DNA from: Actinophytocola sp035634895
GTDB lineage: Bacteria; Actinomycetota; Actinomycetes; Mycobacteriales; Pseudonocardiaceae
Assembly (NCBI RefSeq): GCF_035634895.1
Contig: NZ_DASQCC010000223.1
Location: forward strand, 1-64,000
Direction of reading: 5' to 3'
Length of the DNA stretch: 64,000 nucleotides
The notes beneath the pieces were generated by a model. The model searched no databases and was not told the origin of the DNA. It saw only the letters and a program-made list of their open reading frames with translations. The position numbers and the translations under genes are program-made. Shown piece by piece: positions 8,399 through 16,883 of the stretch (its first letter is position 1; every line of letters begins with the position of its first letter).

Positions 8399-9522
8399 GT
8401 ACGGACAAGCCTGAGGACCTGCCGAGCGAGGAGGAGCTCGCGCAGATGTCCCGGGAGGACCTGGTCAAGCTGGGGAGCAAGCTCGACGGCGTCGAGCTGG
8501 TCGAGTACCCGGACCCGTGGCCGGTCAAGGGCACCCGCGCGGAGCGGCGGGCGGAGCGCCAGGTCGCGTTCTGGTTCGCGCTGTCCGGCGTCGCCGGCCT
8601 CGCGTTCGTGGTCGCCTTCATCTGGTGGCCGGCCAAGTACGTCGCGCCGGACAAGGACGGGTACTTCATGTACTCGCTCTACACCCCGGTGCTCGGCCTG
8701 ACGCTGGGCCTGATGATCCTGGCCCTCGGCATCGGCGTGCTGAACTACACCAGGAAGTTCATCCCGCACGAGCTCGCCGTGCAGCAGCGGCACGACGGCG
8801 GCTCGTCGGAGCTGGACAAGGCCACGGTCCTCGCGAACCTGGCCGACGCCGGCAACCGAAGCACGATCGCCCGCCGGCCGCTGATCAAGCGCTCGCTCGG
8901 GTTCGGCGGCGGCGTGCTCGGTCTCGCGCTGGTCGCGGTGCCGCTCGGCGGCATGCTGCGCAACCCGCACGCCCAGTCGGCCAACAAGGACGGCCTGCTG
9001 CACACCCCGTGGCAGCACACCAAGAAGGGCGAGAAGGTCTTCCTGCGCCGGGCCACCGGCAGCGACGACATCTCGCTGGTGCGGCCGGAGGACATGGACG
9101 CCGGCTCGATGGAGACGGTGTTCCCGTACCGGAAGACCGACACCCACGAGGACTGGGCGAAGACCATCCTGCGTGGTGACAGCCCCGTGATGCTGATCCG
9201 CCTGCGGCCACAGGACGCGGCCAGGGTGATCCAGCACGAGGGCCAGGAGGACTACCACTACGGCGACTTCTACGCGTACACGAAGATCTGCAGCCACCTC
9301 GGCTGCCCGACCTCGCTGTACGAGCAGCGGAGCAACCGCATCCTGTGCCCGTGCCACCAGTCCCAGTTCGACGCGCTGCAGTACGCCAAGCCGGTCTTCG
9401 GGCCGGCCACCCGCAAGCTGGCGCAGCTGCCGATTACCGTGGACGAGGAGACCGGCTACTTCATCTCGATCGGTGACTTCAACGAGCCGATCGGTCCCGC
9501 CTACTGGGAGCGGAAGTCATGA
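8395..9522 (+). CDS. qcrA: Rieske iron-sulfur subunit of the bcc complex
   Basis: 375 aa. The cytoplasmic N-terminus is long and charged and is followed by three membrane segments (about 60-80, 95-115 and 165-185), the actinobacterial layout. The 2Fe-2S ligands are visible in C299-S-H301-LGC and C318-P-C320-H321. It accepts electrons from menaquinol and passes them to QcrC. Overlaps qcrC and qcrB by 4 nt on each side. Confidence 0.96.
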   Translation: MSTDKPEDLPSEEELAQMSREDLVKLGSKLDGVELVEYPDPWPVKGTRAERRAERQVAFWFALSGVAGLAFVVAFIWWPAKYVAPDKDGYFMYSLYTPVLGLTLGLMILALGIGVLNYTRKFIPHELAVQQRHDGGSSELDKATVLANLADAGNRSTIARRPLIKRSLGFGGGVLGLALVAVPLGGMLRNPHAQSANKDGLLHTPWQHTKKGEKVFLRRATGSDDISLVRPEDMDAGSMETVFPYRKTDTHEDWAKTILRGDSPVMLIRLRPQDAARVIQHEGQEDYHYGDFYAYTKICSHLGCPTSLYEQRSNRILCPCHQSQFDALQYAKPVFGPATRKLAQLPITVDEETGYFISIGDFNEPIGPAYWERKS

Positions 9523-11204
9523 GTGGACTCACGACCCCCACGAAGCCAGACAACGCCGTCATGCGGGCGGCCGGTGGCGCGGCGAAGTGGGCCGACGACC
9601 GCTACCACCTGTCCGGCGGCATCCGGCGCCAGCTGAACAAGGTCTTCCCGACGCACTGGTCGTTCCTGCTCGGCGAGATCGCGATGTACAGCTTCATCGT
9701 GCTGCTGCTGTCCGGCACGTACCTGGCGCTGTTCTTCGACCCGTCGATGACCGAGGTCACCTACAACGGGTCCTTCGACAACCTGCGTGGCCTGGAGATG
9801 ACCAGGGCGTACGAGTCGACGCTGTACATCACGTTCGACGTGCGCGGCGGCCTGTTCGTCCGGCAGGTGCACCACTGGGCGGCGCTGCTGTTCATGCTGG
9901 CGCTCACGATCCACATGTTCCGCACGTTCTTCACCGGCGCGTTCCGCCGGCCGCGTGAGGTCAACTGGATCATCGGCATCCTGATCTTCATGATGGGCTG
10001 TTTCGAGGGCCTCTTCGGCTACTCGCTGCCCGACGACCTGCTCTCCGGCGCAGGCCTGCGCATCACCGCAGGCCTGGTGATGTCGCTGCCGGTCATCGGC
10101 ACCTGGGCCAGCTGGCTGCTGTTCGGCAGCGAGTTCCCGGGCACGGAGATCATCCCGCGCATGTACACGCTGCACATCCTGCTGATACCCGGGGTCCTGC
10201 TCGCGCTGATCGCCGTCCACGTGGGTCTCGTGTGGTACCAGAAGCACACGCAGTTCCCCGGTGTGCGGCGAAAAGAGACGAACGTCGTCGGCGTGCGCAT
10301 CATGCCGGTCTTCGCGCTCAAGGCCGGTGGCTTCATGGCCGTGGTCGTGGGTGTCACGGCGCTGCTCGGCGGCCTGTTCCAGGTCAACCCGATCTGGAAC
10401 TTCGGCCCGTTCTCGGCGGCGCAGGTGTCGGCGGGCACGGTGCCGGACTGGTACATGGCCTGGACGGACGGCCTGGTCCGGCTGTGGCCGGCGTGGGAGG
10501 TCTACCTCGGGAACTACACGATCCCGGCCCCGTTCTTCCCGTTCATCATGGGTCTGCCGTTGCTGACCGGGATCGCGGCGGCCTACCCGTGGCTCGAGCG
10601 GAAGTTCACCAAGGACTACGCGCACCACAACCTGCTGCAGCGGCCGCGGGACGTGCCGGTGCGCACCAGCCTCGGCGTCATGGCGATCACCTTCTTCGGG
10701 GTGTCGCTCCTGTCCGCCGCGAACGACGTGCTCGCCGAGAAGTTCGACATCTCGCTGAACGCGACGACGTGGATGGGCCGCATCGGGTTGCTGGTCCTGC
10801 CGCCGCTGGCCTACGCGATCACCTACCGCCTGTGCCTCGGCCTGCAGCGGTCGGACCGCATGGTGCTGGAGCACGGCGTGGAGACCGGCATCATCAAGCG
10901 GCTGCCGCACGGTGAGTTCATCGAGGTGCACCAGCCGCTGGCTGGCCTGGACGACCACGGCCACCCGATCGAGCTGGAGTACCAGGGCACGTCGGTGCCG
11001 AAGAAGATGAACAAGCTCGGCTCGGCAGGCGCGCCGGTGGTCGGCTCGCTGCTGCGGCCCGACCCGCCCGAGGAGACGGCGGCACTGGCCAAGGCCCGCG
11101 CCGCGCAGCACGGTCACGGTGCCGAGTTGGAGGCCGGGTCCGGCGCGACCGAGACCGGCACCTCGGTGGCCAAGACCCAGGAGGACCCGTCAAAGAAGCT
11201 GTGA
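9519..11204 (+). CDS. qcrB: cytochrome b subunit of the bcc complex
   Basis: 561 aa, menaquinol oxidation and reduction site. Haem b ligand helices are recognisable (RQVHHWAALLFMLALTIHMFR and LLIPGVLLALIAVH). The sequence RRKETNVVG lies in the loop typical of actinobacterial QcrB. The C-terminal extension of about 100 residues is Ala/Glu-rich and hydrophilic. The stop codon overlaps the GTG start of the next lipoprotein gene. Confidence 0.96.
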   Translation: MSGLTTPTKPDNAVMRAAGGAAKWADDRYHLSGGIRRQLNKVFPTHWSFLLGEIAMYSFIVLLLSGTYLALFFDPSMTEVTYNGSFDNLRGLEMTRAYESTLYITFDVRGGLFVRQVHHWAALLFMLALTIHMFRTFFTGAFRRPREVNWIIGILIFMMGCFEGLFGYSLPDDLLSGAGLRITAGLVMSLPVIGTWASWLLFGSEFPGTEIIPRMYTLHILLIPGVLLALIAVHVGLVWYQKHTQFPGVRRKETNVVGVRIMPVFALKAGGFMAVVVGVTALLGGLFQVNPIWNFGPFSAAQVSAGTVPDWYMAWTDGLVRLWPAWEVYLGNYTIPAPFFPFIMGLPLLTGIAAAYPWLERKFTKDYAHHNLLQRPRDVPVRTSLGVMAITFFGVSLLSAANDVLAEKFDISLNATTWMGRIGLLVLPPLAYAITYRLCLGLQRSDRMVLEHGVETGIIKRLPHGEFIEVHQPLAGLDDHGHPIELEYQGTSVPKKMNKLGSAGAPVVGSLLRPDPPEETAALAKARAAQHGHGAELEAGSGATETGTSVAKTQEDPSKKL

Positions 11205-12121
11205 GGCACCGGTTGATGGCGGTCGCCGCGCTCGTCGCGACGGCCGCCATCGGCCTGTCCGGGTGCAGCTCACCGCTGTCGTCCGCCGGCGAGGCGCCGC
11301 GGTCGAGCGGGTCGTCGGCGCACGGCCCGGTGTCCCAGCAGACCTCGGGCGCCGTGGGCCCGGCCGAGTGCGCCCAGCCGGCACCCGGCTTCGACTGTGA
11401 CTTCCAGACTCGCATCGCGGCCGTCCAGACGTACCTGAAGGGCCGGCCGGGCACGACGGGCGTGGTCCTGCACGACGTGCAGACCGGCGCCGTCTGGGAG
11501 AACGACCACGCGACGGACCCCACCTGGACCGCGTCGACGATCAAGCTCGCGATGGTGGTGGACCTGTTCACCCGCGACCGCCACGGCGAGATCCACCTCA
11601 CCGCCGACGACCGCGCCCTGATCGAGTCGATGCTCCACTCGTCGGACGACGACGCCGCGGACACCCTGTGGTACCGCTACGCGGGCGGCGACCACATGGG
11701 CTACAACAAGAACTTCGCCAAGTACGGGCTGACGTCTCTGGCCCCGCAGCAGGGCTTCTCGGACTTCTACCCGTACTGGGGCTTTCAGAAGTGCACCCCG
11801 GAGGACCTGGACCGCCTGATCCACTACGTCCTGACCGACCTGCCCGCCGACGAGCGCGGCTACATAGTCGGCCAGATGCGAACGGTGGCCGCGGACCAGC
11901 AGTGGGGCGTCTGGGGAGCCGGCCCGGCCGCGAAGCCCGGCAACAAGGACGGCTGGTCCAAGGAACAGGGCGGCTGGGTGATGAACACCGTGGGCTTCGT
12001 CGGCCCCGCCGAACGCTACACCCTGGCCGCCATGAACAACCTCCGCGGCGAGGGCGACTACGACACCGGCCGCGAAACCGTCACCCACATAGCGGAAATA
12101 CTCTTCGCCGGCCGCTTCTAA
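11201..12121 (+). CDS. lipoprotein with class A beta-lactamase-like serine hydrolase domain
   Basis: 306 aa. The signal peptide ends with the lipobox LSGC. The penicillin-recognising fold is suggested by S112-T-I-K115 (SxxK), an S-D-D element in the region where SDN is expected (HSSDDDAADTLW) and a KDG motif near the C-terminus (NKDGWSKEQGGW) in place of KTG. Its start GTG overlaps the qcrB stop (GTGA). A second start at ATG 11216 would also keep the signal. Whether it hydrolyses beta-lactams, acts on peptidoglycan or is inactive cannot be told. It ends at palindromic array B. Confidence 0.8.
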   Translation: MRHRLMAVAALVATAAIGLSGCSSPLSSAGEAPRSSGSSAHGPVSQQTSGAVGPAECAQPAPGFDCDFQTRIAAVQTYLKGRPGTTGVVLHDVQTGAVWENDHATDPTWTASTIKLAMVVDLFTRDRHGEIHLTADDRALIESMLHSSDDDAADTLWYRYAGGDHMGYNKNFAKYGLTSLAPQQGFSDFYPYWGFQKCTPEDLDRLIHYVLTDLPADERGYIVGQMRTVAADQQWGVWGAGPAAKPGNKDGWSKEQGGWVMNTVGFVGPAERYTLAAMNNLRGEGDYDTGRETVTHIAEILFAGRF

Positions 12122-12145
12122 CCCCCCACCCCCGCGTCCACACCC

Positions 12146-12350
12146 CGCGAGTCCCGCGTTCGCGCGCACCGAGTCCCGCGTTCGCGCGCACCGAGTTGCG
12201 GTTTCGTGCATACCGGGTCCCGCGTTTGTGCACCCGAATTGCGGTTTCGTGCACACCAGAGTCGGTCCGGCACTTCAAGATCTGCACGAAACCGCAACTC
12301 GGTATGGCTGAACGCGGGACTCGGGGTGTTTGGACGCGGGACTCGCGGGG
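12146..12350. repeat. stop-codon-abutting palindromic array, copy B
   Basis: The most complex copy. Left side: two CGAGTCCCGCGT boxes, a full core arm at 12192-12210, a CGGGTCCCGCG box, then a second core arm with one change (CGAATTGCGG) at 12235-12253. Right side: the matching core arm at 12283-12301 and two inverted boxes. Two left arms can compete for one right arm, so alternative folds are possible. It ends directly at the stop codon of iolB and begins 24 bp after the stop of the lipoprotein gene. Confidence 0.9.
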
Positions 12351-13154
12351 TTAGGGGTAGAAGGGGAGGCGGGGGTCTGTGTGGTTGGGGGTCCAGGTTT
12401 GGCGGATCCAGGTGTGGGCTGGGTCGTCGCTGATCAGCCATTCGCGGTTGGTGCCGGGGCCTGCCATGACGTTGAGGTAGTAGAGGTCGTAGCCCGGGGT
12501 TGCCATGGACGGGCCGTGCCAGCCGTGGGGGATCAGGACCACGTCGTCGGTGCGGACCTCCTTCAGGATGTCGATCGGGCGGTCCTCGGTGCCGTAGACG
12601 CGCTGGTAGCCCATGCCGCCGCCGGCGACCTCGAAGTAGTAGATCTCCTCCAGCTCGCACTCGCCGTCGCGGACCTCGTCGTGCTTGTGCGGGGGATAGG
12701 ACGACCAGTTGCCGCCCGGTGTGAGCACCTCGCAGGCGATCAGCTTGTCGGCCTCGAACACCTCGGGCGTGCAGAAGTTGTTGACCTGCCGGCTGCACTG
12801 GCCAGCGCCACGCAGCTCCACCGGGGTGTCCGCGGCGGGGACGTACCGGACCGGCAGCCGGCGTTCGCACACCGCGGAGGGGAACGCCAGCTTCGCGCCC
12901 GCCTCGCTGGTCACCTCGGCCTCGGCGTCCCGGGGCAGGTAGACGAAGTCCGTTCGCGCCTCGAACACCGACGGGCGCCCGGCCACCTCGTACGTGGCGC
13001 CGTCCACGGTGACCGTGCAGCCGCCGGACAGGGGCAGCACCAGGGTCTCCGCGGGGCCCGTCGCCAGCGTGTGGGTCTCCCCGGCGGCGAGGGTGAGCAC
13101 CATGAGACCGCTGTACGTCCAACCGGCCGAGGCCGGCGTGACCACCACGCTCAC
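12351..13154 (-). CDS. iolB: 5-deoxy-glucuronate isomerase
   Basis: Converts 5-deoxy-glucuronate to 2-deoxy-5-keto-gluconate in myo-inositol breakdown. 267 aa, bicupin. Metal-site residues are recognisable in YPPHKHDE and in IPHGWHGPSMATPGYDLYYLNVMAGP. The GTG start overlaps the stop of the upstream aldolase gene by 4 nt, so iolC-aldolase-iolB are translated as an operon on the minus strand. The stop codon abuts palindromic array B. Confidence 0.95.
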   Translation of the reverse strand: MSVVVTPASAGWTYSGLMVLTLAAGETHTLATGPAETLVLPLSGGCTVTVDGATYEVAGRPSVFEARTDFVYLPRDAEAEVTSEAGAKLAFPSAVCERRLPVRYVPAADTPVELRGAGQCSRQVNNFCTPEVFEADKLIACEVLTPGGNWSSYPPHKHDEVRDGECELEEIYYFEVAGGGMGYQRVYGTEDRPIDILKEVRTDDVVLIPHGWHGPSMATPGYDLYYLNVMAGPGTNREWLISDDPAHTWIRQTWTPNHTDPRLPFYP

Positions 13155-14044
13155 AGCAGCCCCACCGCGACGTCGACCGCCTTGGCCACGTCACCGTCCG
13201 CCGGGTACAGCAGCGAACGCCCCACCACGAGCCCGCGCACGGTCGGGTTGCGCAGCGCCCGCCGCCACCGCTCGTACGTCGCCTCCTGGTCCGTGGACAC
13301 CTCACCGCCCAGCAGCAGCGTCGGCAGCGTGGTCGAGGACAGCACCTGTGCCATGGCGTCGCCGCCGTCGCCGATCACCGGGATCTTCAGCCAGGTGTAC
13401 GCCGACGTGGCGCCCAGGCCCGACGCGATGGTCACCGCCGTCGACGCGGCCTCGATGGACAGGTCGTTCCACAGCTGGCCCTCCTCGGTGCGCCGCGAGA
13501 TGAACGGCTCCACCATCGCGACCAGCTTCTCCTCCGCCAGCTCGGTGACCGCCTTGGCGCAGGCCGCGAGGGTCTGCTCGGTGCGCTCGTCGCTGTAGTC
13601 GATGCGCAGCAGCATCTTGCCGCCGTCGAACCCGAACCGGACGATCGAGGGCACGTCGTAGCTGGTGAAGCGGTCGTCCAGCTCGAACTTCGCGCCGGCC
13701 AGGCCGCCGCGGTTCATCGAGCCGTACACGCTGCGGTCGTTCAGCGCGCCGAGCAGGAGCAGGTCCTCCAGGATGTCCGGCGTGCCGAGCACGCCGGTCA
13801 CCCCCGGCCGCGACAGCGCGACGCACAACCGCCGGAGCAGCTCGCGCCGGTTGGCCATGGCCATCGGGTACGCGCCGGCACGCAGCGCGCCGCGCGCCGG
13901 ATGGTCGGCCGCGATGATCAGGTCGCGCTCGTCGTCGTCGAACGCGGAGTTGGGTTTCACCCGTTCCTGGGCCGCCTCGGCGATCTTCTCCGGGGAGCGG
14001 GCTCTGGTCGTGGTGAGTCTGGCCAACTGTCTGTCAGACAGCAT
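13151..14044 (-). CDS. Cgl0159-like aldolase-fold protein of the inositol operon
   Basis: 297 aa from ATG 14044. A (beta/alpha)8 protein that resembles class I aldolases found in actinobacterial inositol operons. Features include LIIAADHPARG near the N-terminus, a candidate Schiff-base Lys in KMLLRIDYSDE or YTWLKIPVIG, and a C-terminal phosphate-site-like GRSLLYPADGD. By position between iolC and iolB it may cleave 2-deoxy-5-keto-gluconate 6-phosphate, the IolJ step; that is inferred from context. Confidence 0.8.
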   Translation of the reverse strand: MLSDRQLARLTTTRARSPEKIAEAAQERVKPNSAFDDDERDLIIAADHPARGALRAGAYPMAMANRRELLRRLCVALSRPGVTGVLGTPDILEDLLLLGALNDRSVYGSMNRGGLAGAKFELDDRFTSYDVPSIVRFGFDGGKMLLRIDYSDERTEQTLAACAKAVTELAEEKLVAMVEPFISRRTEEGQLWNDLSIEAASTAVTIASGLGATSAYTWLKIPVIGDGGDAMAQVLSSTTLPTLLLGGEVSTDQEATYERWRRALRNPTVRGLVVGRSLLYPADGDVAKAVDVAVGLL

Positions 14045-14978
14045 CAAGGACTGCCTCCACCTCTTCGCTTGTCGGCATGGCGGCCGAACACGACAGTCGC
14101 GACGCGACGATCGCGCCCGCCGCGTTGGCGAACCGCATGGTGTCCACTGTGGACCAACCGGAAAGCAGTCCGTGGCAGAGCGCGCCCCCGAACGCGTCGC
14201 CCGCCCCGAGCCCGTTGACCACTTCGACCGGATGCGGTGGCACCTCGACCGCTCCGGTGTCGTCCACCGCGAGCACGCCGTCGGGCCCCTGCTTCACAAT
14301 CGCGAGACGAACTCCCTTGTCCCGCAATGCTTTCGCGGCATCCGCCGGCACCCGCGTGCCGACCGCCGTCGCGCACTCGTCCAGGTTGCCGACCGTCACC
14401 GAGACGTGCGGCAGCGCCTCGAGCACCCACCGTCGAGCGTCCACTCTGGATGGCCAGAACATCGGCCGGTAGTCGAGGTCCAGCACCGTCAGAGACTCCG
14501 GCGACCGGGCCCGCACCGCGGCGAGCGTGGCCGAGCGGCTCGGCTCCTCGCACAGTCCGGTGACCGTGACCCACAGGATCCGCGCGGCCCGGATCGCGTC
14601 CAGGTCCAGCTCATGCTCGTGGATCACCAGATCGGGTGCTTTGGGCAACCGGTAGAAGTAGATGGGAAAGTCGTCCGGCGGAAAGATCTCGCAGAACGTG
14701 ACCGGGGTCGGCAGGTCCGGCACCCCGGTGACGTACCGGTCGTCGACGCCGAAGTCACGCAGCGCGCGGTGCAGGTACTCGCCGAACGGGTCCTCGCCGG
14801 TGCGGCTCACCAGTGCCACGTCATGTCCGTGCCGCGCGACCGCGACCGCGACGTTGCCGGCGGTGCCACCCAGGTACTTCGCGAACGTCTCGACGTCCGC
14901 GAGACCCACCCCGATCTGCTGCGGGTAGATGTCGACACCCAAACGGCCCATGGCGATTACGTCGAACGCTCCGTCCAC
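14034..14978 (-). CDS. iolC: 5-dehydro-2-deoxygluconokinase
   Basis: PfkB-family kinase of inositol catabolism, 314 aa. MGRLGVDIYPQQ and KYLGGTAGNVAVAVARHG are typical of IolC, and the C-terminal signature is NGLGAGDAFGGAL with the catalytic Asp in GAGD. The GTG at 14978 lies inside the 3' end of the upstream nuclease gene (22-bp overlap), and the stop overlaps the aldolase start. It makes the substrate for the aldolase encoded next. Confidence 0.93.
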   Translation of the reverse strand: MDGAFDVIAMGRLGVDIYPQQIGVGLADVETFAKYLGGTAGNVAVAVARHGHDVALVSRTGEDPFGEYLHRALRDFGVDDRYVTGVPDLPTPVTFCEIFPPDDFPIYFYRLPKAPDLVIHEHELDLDAIRAARILWVTVTGLCEEPSRSATLAAVRARSPESLTVLDLDYRPMFWPSRVDARRWVLEALPHVSVTVGNLDECATAVGTRVPADAAKALRDKGVRLAIVKQGPDGVLAVDDTGAVEVPPHPVEVVNGLGAGDAFGGALCHGLLSGWSTVDTMRFANAAGAIVASRLSCSAAMPTSEEVEAVLDAV

Positions 14979-16744
14979 GACGGCACCTCGCCCTTTCCTC
15001 GCAGGCGCCGAGAAGGCGGGCGCTCGTCGTCGCGTCCATGGTCAGTTCCGGTCACCGCCACCTCTTTCGCCGCGTCCGCCTTCGTCAGCCAACCGCGCCA
15101 GCTCGCCGCGGAGCGTGCCGGCTCGGTCCATGGCTGTGAGCATCGAACCATTCGCGTGCCGGGGCGATCCAACCACCGCAGCACCAGGGCCACTTCCTCG
15201 GCCGGGGCACCCCGCAGCGGGCCCTCGCCGGGCAGCACGGTCTCCGCCGACGCCACCAGTGCGTCCACCACCGGCATGGGCGGCACGCCACGCCGCGCGA
15301 CCCCGGCGGACGCCAGCCGCCCGTGCCGCACCACCGCGAACTCCCAGCCGTGGTCGCCGTCCGGCCGGGCCGCGACCAGCTCCGGCACGGCCGCGAGCGC
15401 CGCGAGCCGCTGCCCCCGGTCGAGCGAGCGCACCAGCACCGTCAACCGGTCGCGGTCGACGCCGGCCTGCTCGAACCGCTCGGCGGCCGAGTGCTCGTGC
15501 AGCCGGCGTTCCAGGACGTGCAACGGTTCCAGCACCTGCCCGGCGACGAGCCCGGCGAACGAAGACACCCCGGGCAGGTACTCCTCGACGGTCTGCCGCC
15601 CGGCGCACGGCGCCGCGCACCGGTGCAGCTCCGCCAGGGCACACGGCCGCGCGTTCGCCCGCTGCGCCGGGATCCGGACCGTGCACGGCCGGATGCCGGT
15701 GGCGTCCTGCAGCGCCACCATCGCGTCCTCGGCGAGGCCGCGCGAGCGGAACGGCCCCAGCGCGCCGTCCCGCGGGGTGCGGACCAGTGACAGCCGGGGG
15801 AACGGCTCGTCGGTGAGCGTCAGCCACCACGCCTGCTTCGGGTTCTTGGAGCGGCGGTTGTAGGCGGGCTTGTGCGCGGAGATCAGCCGCAGCTCCCGGA
15901 CCTGTGCCTCCAGGGCGTGCGCGCACTCGACGTGGTCCACCCGCACCGCCAGCGCCACCATCTCGCGCAGCCTGCGGCGGGTCTCGCTGGCCGTGAAGTA
16001 CTGCCGCACGCGGCGACGCAGGTCGACGGCCGTGCCGACGTACAGCACCTCCTCGCCGGGCCCGCGGAACAGGTACACGCCCGGCTTCGGCGGCAGGTGC
16101 GCGGCCATCGACCGCTTGCGCCGCTGTTCCGGTGTCACGTCGGGGATGTAGTCGTGCAGCTCCTCCAGGGTCTGCACGCCGATGGAGCCGACCCGTTCCA
16201 GCAGCGAGTGGAAGACGTCGACGGTCGCGCGGGCGTCGGAGAGCGCGCGGTGGTTGGGTTTCGTGGACGCGTGGAAGAGCTCCGCCAGCGCGGACAGCCG
16301 GCAGCTCGGGGCCTCCTCCCTGGTCAGCACCCGGCGCGCGAGCTGGACCGTGCACAGGGTGGCCGGCCTGGGCCAGCGGTAGCCGTGCCGCTCGCATGCC
16401 TTGCGGACGAAGTTGACGTCGAAACCAGCGTTGTGGGCCACCAGCACCGCGCCGCCGATGAACTCCATGAACGCGGGTAGCACCGCGTCCAGTCGTGGCG
16501 CTGTGTAGACCATCGCGTTGGTGATGCCCGTCAGGGCTACCACTTCCGGCGGAATTCCTCGGCCGGGGTCCACGAGCGTGGCGAACTCGCCGAGCACCTC
16601 GCCGCCGCGGACCTTCACGGCGCCGAACTCGGTGATCGTGTCCTCGTCGCTGACCCCGGTGGTCTCCAGGTCGAACACGACGAAGGTGGTGGCACGCAAC
16701 GGAGTGCCCAACTCGTCGAACGCGAGCTGCTCCGGACTCGTCAT
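14957..16744 (-). CDS. DEDD exonuclease fused to a UvrC-like GIY-YIG domain
   Basis: 595 aa. Residues 1-190 form a DnaQ-type 3'-5' exonuclease: FVFDLETTG (exo I), HNAGFDVNFV (exo II) and HRALSDARATVD (exo III). Residues about 220-300 form a GIY-YIG domain (KPGVYLFRGPGEEVLYVGTAVDLRRRV), and the rest resembles the UvrC middle region with Cys-rich RPCALAELHRCAAPC. The same fusion is known in mycobacteria (Rv2191 and the Cho-like group). It probably acts in DNA repair. Upstream, TAGCTT lies 8 nt before the ATG and may give a leaderless transcript. Confidence 0.88.
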   Translation of the reverse strand: MTSPEQLAFDELGTPLRATTFVVFDLETTGVSDEDTITEFGAVKVRGGEVLGEFATLVDPGRGIPPEVVALTGITNAMVYTAPRLDAVLPAFMEFIGGAVLVAHNAGFDVNFVRKACERHGYRWPRPATLCTVQLARRVLTREEAPSCRLSALAELFHASTKPNHRALSDARATVDVFHSLLERVGSIGVQTLEELHDYIPDVTPEQRRKRSMAAHLPPKPGVYLFRGPGEEVLYVGTAVDLRRRVRQYFTASETRRRLREMVALAVRVDHVECAHALEAQVRELRLISAHKPAYNRRSKNPKQAWWLTLTDEPFPRLSLVRTPRDGALGPFRSRGLAEDAMVALQDATGIRPCTVRIPAQRANARPCALAELHRCAAPCAGRQTVEEYLPGVSSFAGLVAGQVLEPLHVLERRLHEHSAAERFEQAGVDRDRLTVLVRSLDRGQRLAALAAVPELVAARPDGDHGWEFAVVRHGRLASAGVARRGVPPMPVVDALVASAETVLPGEGPLRGAPAEEVALVLRWLDRPGTRMVRCSQPWTEPARSAASWRGWLTKADAAKEVAVTGTDHGRDDERPPSRRLRGKGEVPSWTERST

Positions 16745-16869
16745 AGCTCGGGAAGCTAGCGGCGACCACCGACAATGCCGGGATCCTCCGGGCCTTCCCG
16801 CGAAGCCTGGGCGATACCCGCACCTGCGCCGGAACGCAACACGCAGGTAAAAATCCCGGAGAGGCGGAC

Positions 16870-16875
16870 TAGCCT
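16870..16875 (+). promoter_or_regulatory. -10-like TAGCCT before the NYN gene
   Basis: TAGCCT ends 8 nt before the GTG at 16884, so the transcript may start at or just before the start codon. It lies in a 139-bp divergent gap with no other clear signals. Confidence 0.45.
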
Positions 16876-16883
16876 ACCCTGGT

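Noticed and set aside
12081..12440. Small open frames within the palindromic arrays (Arg/Asn/Gly-rich peptides such as RNRNS and ERGTRG)
   Set aside because: These arise from the repeat sequence in any frame and differ between copies. They have no ribosome binding sites.
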